A stretch of 64,000 bases of DNA, taken from Arcuatula senhousia. Taxonomy: Eukaryota > Mollusca > Bivalvia > Mytilida > Mytilidae. A model generated the notes under the pieces. That model saw only the letters and a program-made list of their open reading frames with translations, was not told the DNA's origin and searched no databases. Below are positions 25,601 through 33,207 of this stretch, one piece after another. The stretch lies in contig OZ020308.1 of the NCBI GenBank assembly GCA_963971305.1, positions 19,191,092 through 19,255,091 of the forward strand, read 5' to 3'. Every line of letters starts with the position of its first letter. Position 1 is the first letter of the stretch. Both the position numbers and the translations under genes were made by a program.

Positions 25601-28073
25601 CAGAATGAGGAGTAAAATACATTTGTTAAAGTAGGCGGCTCCTATAGGTTAAAACAACATAAAGAGAACCCTGTCTGAGCTCCTGGTAGATTAATAGACA
25701 TTGTACCTTATACTTCTGTTCAATCTTATCCGTCCCAGAAAACCTCTGACTAAAGCCTAAAAAGGAAAAGAAAAACTTGTTTAAAATAAAATCTAAAGTA
25801 AACTAGAAAATGTGTCTATGAGCCACAGGATGGCCCTCCCGTTCTTGAAATATCATTGACCCTTAATGTATATTACCTGAGATATGGACCTTTACCAAGA
25901 AATTGATCAAAAGTGTTCATGTGTAAAATATAGGTCGCTGTGACCTTATTTCTGGTGGGTGGTGCCATGTTACCAAGACTCATTGAGTAGTGAAATATTA
26001 GTGACCCCTAACATGTAGTATTCAAGATATTGACCTTTACCAAAGTCATTCACGCGTAAAATATACGTCACAGTGACCTCATTCCTAGTGGATGGTGTCA
26101 CCTTACCCAAGACACATCCCTGGACACATCTAGTGGTGAAATATCATTGACCCCCAACATCTAGTATCCAAGTTATTGACCTTAACCAAGAACTTAACCG
26201 AAGTCGTTCATGCATAAAATATAGATCACAGTGACCTAATTTTTATTGGGTGGCGTCATGTTACCCAAGACAAATCTAGTGGTGAAATATCATTGACCAT
26301 CAACATGTAGTATCTGAGATATGGACCTTAACCAAGAACTTAACCAAAGTCATTCATGCGTGAAATATAGGTCACAGTGACCTAATTTCTAGTGGGTGGT
26401 GTCACCTTACCTAAGACACATCTAGTAGTGAAATATCATTGACCCCCAACATCTAGTATCCCAGTAATGGACCTTAACCAAGAACTTTACCAAAGTCATT
26501 CATGCGTAAAATATAAGTCACAGTGACCTTATTTCTAGTGGGTGGTGTCACCTTACCTAAGACACATCTAGTAATGAAATATCATTGACCCCCAACATCT
26601 AGTATCCAAGTTATGGACCTTAACCAAGAACTTAACCGAAGTCGTTCATGCATAAAATATAGGTCACAGTGACCTAATTTCTAGTGGGTGGTGTAGCCCT
26701 ACCCAAGACCCATCTGGTGGTGAAATATCATTCACCCCCAACATCTAGTATCCGAGTAATGGACCTTAACCAAGAACTTAACCAAAGTGTTACGGACGGA
26801 CGTACGGACGTACAGACGTACGGACGTACGGACAAGGGTAAAACTATATGTCCGATCCACATACGTGGTCGGGCCATAAAAATGATTGGATTTCCTTAGC
26901 AGGAAGTAGGTGAGCAACAGACCTGAAATTGAATCCAGCAGTATGGGACCCCATGTTGATCCTGCATTTCAAATATCAAAAGGCTGTGATAAGTAGTTGC
27001 TAGGAAAACTGTGCTCGCCGCCCTACATTCACCATTTTAAAACCCAGCTTTTCACAATCAGAAACTCGACCAAAAATTTACCCAAAAGACATGACGCCCC
27101 ATCTTGAAACATGTCTTTTTTCAAGCCATCATTGTGGCATGAAGCTGATGTGGAGGTGTTAATTAGAATTCATATTTGTCTGTCTATATTCTAATGCATG
27201 TGTATGTTAAGGTTTCATGATAATATCATACTTCCTTCATGAAAAATCATCTTCAACATGAAGGTTAACGTGAATTGGGATGGACAGATAGATGAATAGA
27301 CAGGCAATACAGACTCAATTACTATATGCCCTTTGCTTTCGTAGGTGGAATGACTACTTGGAAAGTTGCAAGACGACAAGTAATCCCATGCACTGACTTA
27401 CACGTACATGTTTACTGATGGCTAATTGCTTTTTTCCAGTGTAAATTTGAAAAGTTTGTTTATGAATGTTGTGTCCTTTATTACATTGTAATTCTAATTT
27501 TTCTAAGTTTCATGAAGATTACAAGAGAAACATGGTTTCTGCGATATTTATTTATATAAGATCATCAGGAAAAAAATGTGTGTCTTTTTACAAATAAAAA
27601 GTGGTCCACAAAACATTCAGAATAGATCTTTGCATTAAAAGACATCAGATTTTTTAAATTGCTGCTTGCTTATGTAGGTTGTGTCAAGTACACTTAAATC
27701 TACATCTCGTTATAATTATCATCTACATGTAGATCATATCAAAACAAATAAATTACTGTAGAAGTACTTATTTTCACGATCAAGTTGGCGGGTACTTAAT
27801 TTCACAAATTCTGCTCATTATTCTATTCATTTCCTACAATTTATTTCATTTCACAGGTATTTAATTTTGCGAAAAATGCTTGACAGCGAAATCTGTGAAA
27901 ATAAATACCCTGCGAAAATAAGTATATTTGCAGTATTTAATATATCTTAAATTTCAAACCTGTATCTTAATTATGGCAACATGTCTTTTTTTCTCATAGG
28001 CTCTCTCATCTCTTGCAGACTTTGTTTGTTCCAAAAATGAGTTTTTCTTTAAGGCATCAACTTTGCCAAACAT
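1545..28073 (-). CDS. UBE3B: UBE3B, HECT-type E3 ubiquitin ligase (5' 19 coding exons; 3' part outside window)
   Basis: Spliced gene with 19 coding exons and 1838 nt of CDS in this window (about 612 of roughly 1070 residues in vertebrate UBE3B). Exons run 28073-27960, 25756-25707, 25190-25120, 24367-24303, 22926-22870, 22342-22238, 21706-21607, 17762-17683, 17000-16918, 16417-16312, 14618-14498, 8763-8729, 8333-8304, 7936-7824, 7179-7037, 6319-6164, 5834-5660, 5103-4985 and 1659-1545. Phase is continuous across all of them. Visible: an IQ motif split over exons 1-2 ([11 protein letters not shown], residues 38-48), the segment [29 protein letters not shown], and [17 protein letters not shown] just before the missing HECT region; each matches UBE3B in order. 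Known for the family: calmodulin-binding IQ motif, mitochondria-associated E3. The catalytic cysteine is not in the window. All donors are GT except exon 18, which is GC. Start ATG lies directly behind a TTTAG acceptor, so a 5' UTR exon upstream is likely. Confidence 0.93.
1916..4945. repeat. Tandem-core repeat family F (about 180-bp units), split by a family A insertion
   Basis: Units with GAAAATGGGGTCAGGGTCA and TATCAGATGCCTAGCTATT occur at about 2224-2396, 4490-4660 and 4661-4850, with a related block before 2220. Ends have TGTCTCGCC (1921 and 4894) and GGCAAGAC. The series is interrupted precisely at 2397-4490. Confidence 0.65.
2397..4490 (+). mobile_element. Hairpin-ended element family A, 155-bp core units (Helitron-related/HINE-like candidate)
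   Basis: Starts ACAAGAGGCTCCCAGGAGCC (a 7-bp stem) then TCGCTCACCTGG; ends CCAGGTGAGCTA after the hairpin GGACCTTTGGTCC, so GCTCACCTGG/CCAGGTGAGC form short inverted repeats. About 11 core units of 155 bp (GTCATCTGACAACTT at 2581, 2736, 2891, 3046 ...) then a (GAC)n stretch near 4410-4440. Interior of family F on both sides fixes the boundaries. Architecture resembles bivalve pearl-type and Helentron-derived elements: inference. Confidence 0.75.
4985..5103 (-). CDS. UBE3B: UBE3B coding exon 18, GC donor
   Basis: 119 bp, acceptor TTTTTCAG, phase 2 to 1. Encodes [20 protein letters not shown] and ends [13 protein letters not shown]. Donor is read as ATTG|GCAAGT. The only nearby GT (GCAA|GTTTTA) gives phase 2 and would run into TAA within 11 codons of exon 19, whereas the GC donor keeps exon 19 open. 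Confidence 0.88.
5660..5834 (-). CDS. UBE3B: UBE3B coding exon 17
   Basis: 175 bp, acceptor TTTCTAG, donor TCAT|GTAAGT, phase 1 to 2. Contains [20 protein letters not shown] and FCDAASHFI, matching [20 protein letters not shown] and FCDCSRHLI. Confidence 0.95.
6164..6319 (-). CDS. UBE3B: UBE3B coding exon 16
   Basis: 156 bp, acceptor TTTTACAG, donor GGAG|GTAAAG, phase 1 to 1. Contains [20 protein letters not shown] then ILGG, matching [20 protein letters not shown] of UBE3B. Confidence 0.92.
6899..7083 (-). repeat. Degenerate tandem copies of the UBE3B exon 15 3' edge
   Basis: The exon 15 edge (cacttacttttagaatgtac at 7030) recurs at 6899 (cacttacttttataatgtac, donor-like ACTTAC kept) and, more diverged, near 6970 (cacttttagaattttacaag). 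Spacing is about 62-68 bp. The copies have accumulated substitutions and small indels and look old. Confidence 0.6.
7037..7179 (-). CDS. UBE3B: UBE3B coding exon 15
   Basis: 143 bp, phase 2 to 1, donor AAAA|GTAAGT. Encodes [20 protein letters not shown] then [17 protein letters not shown], matching [25 protein letters not shown]. Degenerate copies of its 3' edge lie in the intron at 6899-7020. Confidence 0.92.
7824..7936 (-). CDS. UBE3B: UBE3B coding exon 14
   Basis: 113 bp, acceptor TTTTAG, donor AAAG|GTCAGC, phase 0 to 2. Contains [18 protein letters not shown], nearly identical to the vertebrate [14 protein letters not shown] segment. Confidence 0.95.
8304..8333 (-). CDS. UBE3B: UBE3B coding exon 13 (30-bp micro-exon)
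   Basis: 30 bp, acceptor TTTTTCAG, donor ATG|GTAAGT, phase 0 to 0. Encodes [10 protein letters not shown], aligned with GFVSLLTQTL. Splice sites on both sides are strong and the phase fits. Confidence 0.75.
8729..8763 (-). CDS. UBE3B: UBE3B coding exon 12 (35 bp)
   Basis: 35 bp, acceptor GTTTCAG, donor GAG|GTAAGT, phase 1 to 0. Encodes [11 protein letters not shown], corresponding to NLLHLGSL. Phase on both sides agrees with the neighbouring exons, which supports so short an exon. Confidence 0.78.
9864..11362. other. Intron 11 interior, no feature recognised
   Basis: AT-rich sequence inside the candidate piggyBac-like element with only short ORFs (60-117 codons) lacking recognisable motifs. 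Confidence 0.4.
11363..11978 (+). repeat. Hairpin-ended family B element, about 146-bp core units
   Basis: Begins ATGCCTCATCTACGAAAGAA and GAGGGGCAT (stem), followed by GTCCGTTCGTCCGTC; core units recur at 11521, 11666 and 11812 (GATGCTGGATGTGAC). Ends GATGGGGCATTATGTC TTTTGGACATA. No coding capacity. Confidence 0.7.
13640..14016. promoter_or_regulatory. Cluster of three X-box-like (RFX-type) palindromes
   Basis: GTTACCATAGCAAC (13640-13653), GTTGCCTAGCAAC (13802-13814) and GTTGCCATGGTAAC (14003-14016) each fit GTNRCC-N(0-3)-RGYAAC, the consensus of RFX transcription factors. They lie near one end of the candidate transposon. Function unproven; they could be subterminal transposase sites instead. 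Confidence 0.35.
14498..14618 (-). CDS. UBE3B: UBE3B coding exon 11
   Basis: 121 bp, acceptor TTTCTACAG, donor CTGG|GTAAAG, phase 0 to 1. Encodes [20 protein letters not shown] and ends [12 protein letters not shown], matching the SLEGCHTLCLM region of UBE3B. Confidence 0.9.
16312..16417 (-). CDS. UBE3B: UBE3B coding exon 10
   Basis: 106 bp, acceptor TGTACAG, donor GAG|GTATGG, phase 2 to 0. Encodes [20 protein letters not shown] then [15 protein letters not shown], matching PVIAAQFSDNLMRPFLIHIM of UBE3B. Confidence 0.93.
16918..17000 (-). CDS. UBE3B: UBE3B coding exon 9
   Basis: 83 bp, acceptor TTTCAG, donor AAG|GTAAGG, phase 0 to 2. Encodes [20 protein letters not shown] then AIMTIAL, matching [20 protein letters not shown]. 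Confidence 0.92.
17683..17762 (-). CDS. UBE3B: UBE3B coding exon 8
   Basis: 80 bp, acceptor CTTACAG, donor AAG|GTTTGC, phase 1 to 0. Encodes [20 protein letters not shown] then LYTVLK, matching [20 protein letters not shown]. Phase 1 at its start agrees with the true exon 7 donor. Confidence 0.92.
17781..17800. repeat. (TA)n microsatellite
   Basis: Ten TA repeats in UBE3B intron 7, 18 bp from the exon 8 acceptor. Confidence 0.9.
18797..19720 (-). pseudogene. Degenerate LINE reverse transcriptase C-terminal fragment
   Basis: An open stretch of about 250 codons ends at 18797 and contains [16 protein letters not shown] and [20 protein letters not shown], a cysteine/histidine pattern (C-x2-C-x8-H-x4-C) typical of the C-terminus of many invertebrate non-LTR retrotransposon ORF2 proteins. 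Upstream, in another frame, [16 protein letters not shown] continues the protein, so there is a frameshift near 19540. The 3' end at about 18533 carries a gacaa-repeat tail. 5'-truncated copy, in the same orientation as the host gene. Confidence 0.8.
19934..20174. repeat. Fold-back (inverted) repeat in UBE3B intron 7
   Basis: About 110-bp arms: TTATACTCAAATTCAGAATA at 19934 is mirrored by its complement ending at 20174, and both arms share the CAATTGAATTTAAATGAC and AATTAGGTGTC blocks with few mismatches. The centre GGTCAGCTTCATGGCTGACC is itself a hairpin. It reads as a fold-back MITE; a transcript would form a long duplex. It ends 54 bp from the minisatellite. Confidence 0.88.
20229..21654 (-). 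repeat. 62-bp minisatellite, 23 units, derived from UBE3B exon 7 and its 5' splice site
   Basis: Period is exactly 62 bp: unit starts at 20229, 20291, 20353 and so on to 21593. Read on the minus strand, each unit is 43 bp of exon 7 (TTTACTAGTACATCGACATGG through ACACCAG, here split: encodes [14 protein letters not shown]) followed by 19 bp of intron (GTATGTATAGTGTCATGTC). The unit nearest exon 7 (21593-21654) is the genuine exon edge, with GTAAGT; the other 22 carry GTATGT. Variants alternate between gacactatac and gactgtatac, and between tactggtgaag and tactagtaaag, so copies are about 90-98% alike. No acceptor is included, so units are not complete exons. Because 62 is not a multiple of 3, the array cycles through all frames and is open for long stretches in each; the TAG in the tactag variants supplies most stops. 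Confidence 0.97.
21607..21706 (-). CDS. UBE3B: UBE3B coding exon 7 (source of the 62-bp minisatellite)
   Basis: 100 bp, acceptor TTTAACAG, donor CCAG|GTAAGT, phase 0 to 1. Encodes [20 protein letters not shown] followed by [13 protein letters not shown], matching the TFTDTSTWKIL stretch of UBE3B. Its last 43 bp together with 19 bp of intron form the repeat unit amplified downstream. In the exon frame a TAA follows immediately after the true donor (CCA GGT AAG TAA), so reading into the array terminates at once. Confidence 0.92.
22238..22342 (-). CDS. UBE3B: UBE3B coding exon 6
   Basis: 105 bp, phase 0 to 0, acceptor TTTTCAG, donor AAG|GTACAA. Contains [20 protein letters not shown], closely matching [20 protein letters not shown] of vertebrate UBE3B. 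Confidence 0.92.
22870..22926 (-). CDS. UBE3B: UBE3B coding exon 5 (acceptor region tandemly duplicated)
   Basis: 57 bp, phase 0 to 0, encodes [19 protein letters not shown], matching RFEKLCRCILSSMDAENEPK. The acceptor TTTCAG and first 33 bp of the exon are duplicated exactly one 42-bp period upstream (to 22968), where the copy ends in TTTGAG. Use of the outer acceptor would add 14 codons in frame without a stop. The short form fits the family length best. Confidence 0.87.
22893..22976 (-). repeat. 42-bp tandem duplication across the exon 5 acceptor of UBE3B
   Basis: Positions 22893-22934 and 22935-22976 are near-identical at an offset of exactly 42. The copy contains polypyrimidine tract end, acceptor AG and the first 33 bp of exon 5. 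The inner acceptor is TTTCAG and the outer TTTGAG. The period is a multiple of three and the sequence between is open, so either acceptor would give an intact frame. Confidence 0.93.
24303..24367 (-). CDS. UBE3B: UBE3B coding exon 4
   Basis: 65 bp, acceptor CTTTTAG, donor GAG|GTAACC, phase 1 to 0. Encodes [20 protein letters not shown], matching the CIFKIARKLLFLFRIKED segment of UBE3B. Confidence 0.85.
24855..25108 (-). mobile_element. tRNA-derived SINE in UBE3B intron 3
   Basis: On the minus strand from about 25105: GGGCAAGTGGTCTAAGGCGC is an A-box-like tRNA D-arm and GTGTTCGAGTCC a B box, 55-60 nt apart, as in a tRNA-Leu/Ser-like head. A conserved body follows, including GGTTTCCTCAGGGTACTCC (24900-24950), a block seen in many invertebrate SINEs. 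The anticodon arm is not intact, so it is not a functional tRNA gene. Confidence 0.7.
25120..25190 (-). CDS. UBE3B: UBE3B coding exon 3
   Basis: 71 bp, acceptor GCTTTAG, donor CCAG|GTTTGT, phase 2 to 1. Encodes [20 protein letters not shown] and continues LKP; corresponds to REIDDFF of the vertebrate protein. The head of a tRNA-derived SINE begins only about 12-15 nt past its donor. Confidence 0.8.
25707..25756 (-). CDS. UBE3B: UBE3B coding exon 2 (IQ motif, second half)
   Basis: 50 bp, acceptor TTTTTAG, donor AAG|GTACAA, phase 0 to 2. Encodes [16 protein letters not shown], completing the IQ motif (IQ-x3-RG-x3-R). It aligns with AHVRSFLCRSRLQRDI of vertebrate UBE3B. Confidence 0.88.
25803..26881 (+). 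repeat. Hairpin-ended family C element, about 150-bp core units
   Basis: Starts CTAGAAAATGTGTCTATGAG; units carry AGGTCACAGTGACCT and GTGGGTGGTGTCACCTTACC; then a (GGACGTAC)n stretch (26793-26832) and the terminal hairpin GATCCACATACGTGGTC with GGGCCAT. Matches the copy at 54915-55984 in inverse orientation. Confidence 0.78.
27076..27352 (-). repeat. Short family B-related copy
   Basis: Bounded by CAAAAGACATGACGCCCC (left) and TATATGCCCTTTGCTTTCGT then AGGTGG (right), the two ends of family B in reverse order, with little of the tandem core retained. Confidence 0.5.
27754..27935. repeat. Short inverted-repeat element (MITE-like)
   Basis: TACTGTAGAAGTACTTATTT at 27754 is mirrored by AAATAAGTATATTTGCAGTA ending at 27935, and internal TCGCAGGTATTT-like segments also pair. 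It lies just downstream of UBE3B exon 1 within intron 1. Confidence 0.6.
27960..28073 (-). CDS. UBE3B: UBE3B coding exon 1
   Basis: 114 bp, ends in phase 0 with CAG|GTTTGA. Starts [16 protein letters not shown] and ends HVAIIKIQ, the first half of the IQ motif. The ATG follows TTTAGA, which reads as an acceptor, so the first transcript exon is probably non-coding and further upstream (higher coordinates). Confidence 0.88.
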
Positions 28074-29262
28074 TCTAAACAATAAAATATAAAATAATTT
28101 GAGAATTTATTGGTAAAAAAATCTGTCAAAGTAAAAAAAAATTGCTGGATTTCGTTAACTAGGAAGTGGTTGACAGACCTGAAATTGAATTCCAGGTTAT
28201 GGGATCCCACCATAATGCTGTATACCAAATATCAAATATCAAGTGTCTGAGATTAGTAGTTGCTAAAAAAACTGTTACAAAATTTCTACCCCCCTCATAA
28301 AAATCAAATGGTTGCTCCCTAAGTATCTGTTAAAGGGTTTTCATTTAGTCTATACTCCCTGTGTCAGGTAATAATAATTTTATTCTTAATTCTACTTTTC
28401 AATGTAACCATATCCAGTGCTCATACTGTATGAGTCATACAGGCATATTGACAAATGATGATACGTCATACTGTGCCAATGACACCATCCCCCCCACCCC
28501 CAAAGAAAAAAAAAGGCACAGGATACAGCAAATTTGGACAAAACCGTAACAATAAGAATTTCTATATAATACAAGCAGGCAAAAAATTCTCATAATCTTA
28601 ATTTAACTCAAAATAATTTTGATAACTTAAGGCACATGCGACAGAACCTATACTGAGTGGTTTTCAGGTTTTATTATATTTCTGTGCATTTCTGTTGAAA
28701 CCAAGTCATCTGTTTCAGACTGTGGATGCCGTAATGTGGACATTGGTGTAACAAACTGTGCAGCGGGTTCATTCTGCATTTTTTTCTTTGAATCAGCATG
28801 TATTTTAAGTTCCTTCTATCCTTCAGGGATATATAAAACCACCTTAAGTGTAGTTAACTTATAATTTTGTTCTTGTCTAAAAAGTTTGGCAAGTCAGTTG
28901 CCTCAGTTATGTTTTGCGGTATTTCTGTACGGCCAACAATCAGAACAACCTGTACGTAATTCTAATCTACATTTGTTTTCAGTAAGTTATTCAGCATAAA
29001 ATTTTTAAAAAGTTGCGGAATAAGTTAACTATTTATATTAAATCTCTTATCTTTGGTAAATCTCAAACGCCAGATTTGCCGTAATAATACATGTAAGTGC
29101 CCTAATAATAAGAAAATTTTTATTGTTAAGTTCTTAACTTTGTCCCAGCATCTGTTCCCGATTTTCATCTTTGACGTAACATTAAGAAAAAAATTTTTTA
29201 CGATTTTGCCGTAATCGTATCCTGTGCCTTAAATAGTCATTGCTAATTAAATATTTTTAAGT

Positions 29263-29381
29263 ATCACAATATATTCTCCTTCTCCATTATACTTATGACG
29301 TCATAATGGTATCAATGACATTGGGTTAAATACAATCTAAAGAGAAGACAATCAAAATGTAGAAGGAGAATATATTGTGAT
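29263..29381. repeat. 21-bp perfect inverted repeat
   Basis: ATCACAATATATTCTCCTTC (T) at 29263-29283 and its complement at 29361-29381, 77 bp apart, followed by GAGGCCGAAACGTCTAATAAA-type sequence (split here as GAGGCCGAAACG / TCTAATAAA). Confidence 0.7.
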
Positions 29382-29429
29382 GAGGCCGAAACGTCTAATA
29401 AATGGTTTATTTAAACAATTGGGGCTCCC

Positions 29430-29615
29430 GCAGGGTACCCCCTCAGGTCGCAAGGTCGCTTTTAAAAGGGGCCTGAGGTTGCAAGGTCGCTTTTAAAAGG
29501 CATATTTTGGCGGAGGTCGCAGGTCGTTTTTAGGCATAGGTCGATTTTATGAAGTGTAGGTCGGAAGTCGTCCTTAAAAAGCCCTCAGGTTGCAGGTTGT
29601 TTTTAACCCTGCGGG
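29430..29615. repeat. Degenerate GGTCGC-rich short tandem run
   Basis: Repeated words AGGTCGCAAGGTCGCTTTTA, AGGTTGCAAGGTCGC, AGGTCGCAGGTCG and TAGGTCGGAAGTCG, bracketed by GGGGCTCCCGCAGGG and CCCTGCGGGAGCC, which are inverted repeats of each other. Confidence 0.6.
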
Positions 29616-29721
29616 AGCCACACAATTGGATTTAAGTATAATTCCCTATGGATTTTTAAGAAACAATTAAATTAAATATTGTTTTTGTTCTGTCAGTTTT
29701 ATTCTATGTATTTTACTTTAT

Positions 29722-30205
29722 CAGGTCCTGTACAAGTACCAAACGAGCTCGGTAGTTCAATCGAGCTAGTTAAGCTCGATCGAGCTTTAAATTCTTACCT
29801 CCCTTTGCTGTTATTGACTAAAATCTGCCTATCTTCATTAAATCTTACCTATGCATTATGAAACTATAAGGTTGTTTTTAGAAGGTGATCTTTGTCAAAA
29901 AGCAATTATAATTTTTGACTTCTACCGTGGAAATTTTTTTCATGAAAATTGGACTTAATTGCATTAAGTCTAATGCAAATTTAATTCTTCAAAAGTCAAC
30001 GGTAAAAGTTCAACATTTTGATGTTTCTTTGTTCAGATATGTTGACTTAAAGTTGTGAGAAAGTTTCATCTTGCACTGACAACAACAGAAACAAATATAG
30101 ATCTTTTTGTTAAAAATCACAAAGGGAGGTAATAATTTAAAACTCGATCGAGCTTACCTAGCTCAATTGAACTACCTAGCTCGTTTGGGACTTGTACAGG
30201 ACCTG
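29722..30205. mobile_element. TIR element with CAGG ends and 5-bp target duplication
   Basis: Terminal inverted repeats of about 85 bp: CAGGTCCTGTACAAGT at 29722 and its complement ending at 30205, continuing through AAACGAGCT, GCTCGATCGAG and TTACCTCCCTTTG. Flanks are TTTAT on both sides (29717-29721, 30206-30210). 484 bp, no transposase. Confidence 0.85.
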
Positions 30206-31879
30206 TTTATTGTAATTTCACTGCCCCTCGTGGGCGCCATGATTGGCAAAATTAAACAATTTGTGCCAAAAAAAAATTCAAATATCAAAGGATCTCTTTT
30301 CTACTTCAGAAATAAGGGTCACTTGGTCATTGTTGACAGAAGATACCATCAAATGAGATATTATTACATGTATTAAAGTAGCAAAATTGTATAACAAAGC
30401 CCCAAGTTTTACTGGAACATGTATCACTATGATCTGATGTTGCTGTGGAAAACTGAGGATATTACAACCTTATTTATATTGTTCATGTCTAAATCAACCA
30501 ATTTACCTTATGTTATCACTTATTTCATTTTATTTGTTATTTTCTTTTCTTGTTTATTTTTTTTTCGATACAGAGTTGCACCCCTTGTGTAAAAGATGCC
30601 AAAATAACTATGCAAATTCGTACTCGATACCTAAAAACAAAAGTCAATTTACTTTTTTCTGAAATATTGGTAGCTTTTCAACCATTTGTACATGTTGTTG
30701 CTGTTGTTGTTATTTTGTCTTGTATTTAAGGATGTATTCTTCTGAGGGGTCAAAATTTTCCTTAATCAAGTTTTTTCCCAAACCTACATTTTTGAAATGC
30801 TAAGACCCTGAGAAGATCAAATTTACTAAGAAAACAATATGTCCGTGTGCATTTTAGTTCGCTACAGCCATTTAAAAAGGGCCTTTTTGACAATTTTCCC
30901 AAAATTTCATCATTTTTGGCCTATTTTGAGGTAATTTTCTTTAAAATATCAAGTTTCAAAATCAAGTTTTCTCTCAAAGTTTCCATATTGATAGATGCCA
31001 TGATTCTAAACAAATTTAACTTAAAAAAGTATATGTCCATGATGATATAAGAAAGTTTAGTCCCGATAATGTGCCTTTTTAGGTCATTTTCAAGACACCA
31101 TAAAATCGGTAAAAATCAAGATTTTTCAAATTTTTTATCATACCAAAACCTCAAAACTCTCCATTTTCGTTTGAAATAATTGGACAAATATATCTTTTTG
31201 AATTTAGAAAAGAAATTATATGAATTGCATGAATATTTTCTTGGAAAAATGAATTTTACTACCCCTATCCTGAAATTGGCTAAATTCGGATTGAGATCAA
31301 TGGTCAAATTTGGTCAAAAACTGAATGTTGCATATCTCAAAAACTACTGATCATATCTTCATGATGTTTTGACAAAATTTAGATGGATCATCATTTGATA
31401 TATATCCACCAAAAGTTTTCAATTATAAGGCAAGGTTTAAAAAATATTCACAAACGAGTTTTCAACGAGACTGAAACCTCAGAAGAATACCCCCTTAAGT
31501 TTGTTTGATCATTTTATTTATTTAACTCTTTGTGAAATTTAAACGTTTATCATAAGAATAAGAAAGATTTATTTGAATTCGGATTTGTAAATAACTATAA
31601 ACACTCTCAAGAGCTTTTTTCCGAATAATACATATAACTTATAAGAGCACAATGCAATCGCTAAGACATATACATTTAAAAAAAAGACTACATGCAAACA
31701 ACAGACAAAACAAAAGCACATAAAAAGCACATATCATGCAAGCACTAAAACAAACGTAAGCAAGTTATAAAGCACAGGCAAGTACTAAAATGCTACAAGC
31801 TATATCTGAACATGCAAAGCAAAACAAAATAAAAGTTTATACATGGAAAGCATAAAAAGTTATCGTCTGGCTGAGCAAC
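30206..31879. other. Intergenic, no gene recognised
   Basis: AT-rich sequence with only short chance ORFs. The part after 30730 (TTAAGGATGTATTCTTCTGAG to ACCTCAGAAGAATACCCCC near 31490) has inverted ends and is probably another dispersed repeat of about 770 bp. Confidence 0.45.
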
Positions 31880-32250
31880 GACATAATGATCCATTCCAGG
31901 ACTGAATTAAACTTTTGAAATGTTGAAAACTATTTTCAGCTCTGAAATGGTTCGGAAGGTCATTCCACAGTCTGGCGGCTGCAAATTTGAAAGAATTTTT
32001 GCCATACCTTGTTGAACATCCAGTATGTTGGAATATCTAAAAGAATATTTACAATCTTTAATCTGAACAATATCATGTAAACACACAGGCGCCATTTTAT
32101 TTACTTTTTTGTATGTTTCTAGAGCCATTGTTCTTATCCTTCTTATCTGCAAGGAAACTTTTTCCAAAAGTTCCAGATATGAAGAGGACAAATCGTCATA
32201 AACGAAACGAAGTGCTCTTTCTTACACTTTCTCTAATTTTTGTGTATTTT
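31880..32250 (-). pseudogene. LINE reverse transcriptase C-terminal fragment, frameshifted
   Basis: Minus-strand reading gives RALRFVYDDLSSSYLELLEK, IRRIRTMALETYKKVNKMAP, CLHDIVQIKDCKYSFRYSN and then, after a frameshift near 32025, AAARLWNDLP-like sequence. This is the characteristic C-terminal segment of non-LTR retrotransposon ORF2 in invertebrates. An in-frame stop lies near 32215. A 3' tail extends to about 31550. Confidence 0.75.
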
Positions 32251-33072
32251 TAACACAGAACAGAAATGCCACGCCAAAGGCATTTTAATTGGGTGGGTGA
32301 GTGGGTGCGGGGGGGGGGGGAGGGATAATATTTCTGACATCTAACCTTTAATTTCAGATTCATCATAGCAGCCCCCCCTTTTTTGTAGAAAACAAATGGT
32401 TGCAAAACGAAAATGTTGTTTACCTAATTAGGAAATGTCTATTTGAATTTGCTTGATTATAAGTTGTGTTTTAAGTTTTATTTCTTTCCAGTTAAATCTT
32501 GTGCTATTGTAGCTTGGTTTGGGAATATACACTTCATGACTTGCTTCTGTTTTTCTTTGTCGCAAGGTGATTTATCCAGCACATTGACAAGTAGGTAGAT
32601 TTTTTTTTGCGCATTAAAAAATTAAAGAACAACTTACAAAGTATGTACTTTAAAAGTGCACATTATATAAGTTGTAACGTAATTTAAGTGCAAAGAAATA
32701 TAATTTGTTTTTATAAAAATCTTTATGATTTATAAAGTATTTCCCCTTGTCCACTTATCAAAGACCTTTGTCAACAATTATAAAATAACACTGCAGTAAA
32801 TTAATATAAGAAACGTAAAACTTTACAAACAGCTATAATTTAACAGTTTACATTAGAAAGATATTGTCATTCGGTAAAAGTTTATTACAGTTCTTATGTT
32901 TGCTTAGATGCCCCCAATGCTTTATGATTAAATTATTATGTCCAGATCGATTTTCGACCCTATTAGGTAAACGAAGTTGACAATCAAAGTACTAATTATC
33001 TACGTTGACACTTTCGCGAGTTTGCAGAAAGAACCTTCTAATTAGTGCATAAAGGACGACGGGAGGCGCGGA

Positions 33073-33207
33073 ATGGAGGAAAAAGAAAAGGACGTGATAG
33101 ATCGAAACTACTACCTTCTAGTCCATAATATTATTTTAACGGACGAGTTTTATGACCAGTTACGATGGAACCAGGTTTTACCGGAGTCTATGATCTCAGA
33201 TATTCAG
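33073..33207 (+). CDS. CARD protein exon 1
   Basis: 135 bp, 45 codons, donor CAG|GTACTT, phase 0. Starts MEEKEKDVIDRNYYLLVHNI. First half of the CARD. An antisense LINE copy begins within about 15-30 nt after the donor. Confidence 0.85.

Larger units (their letters stand above)
28074..29721. other. Intergenic region upstream of UBE3B
   Basis: No coding exon recognised. Holds a dispersed repeat fragment (28141-28320; relatives at 26885-27000 and 37005-37150), an inverted repeat (29263-29381), and a degenerate short tandem run of GGTCGC/GGTTGC words (29430-29615). The non-coding first exon and promoter of UBE3B probably lie here but cannot be placed. Confidence 0.5.

Noticed and set aside
32308..32322. 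Poly-G run and other homopolymers (also 23206-23218)
   Set aside because: Simple low-complexity sequence without further structure; no G4 pattern of spaced runs.
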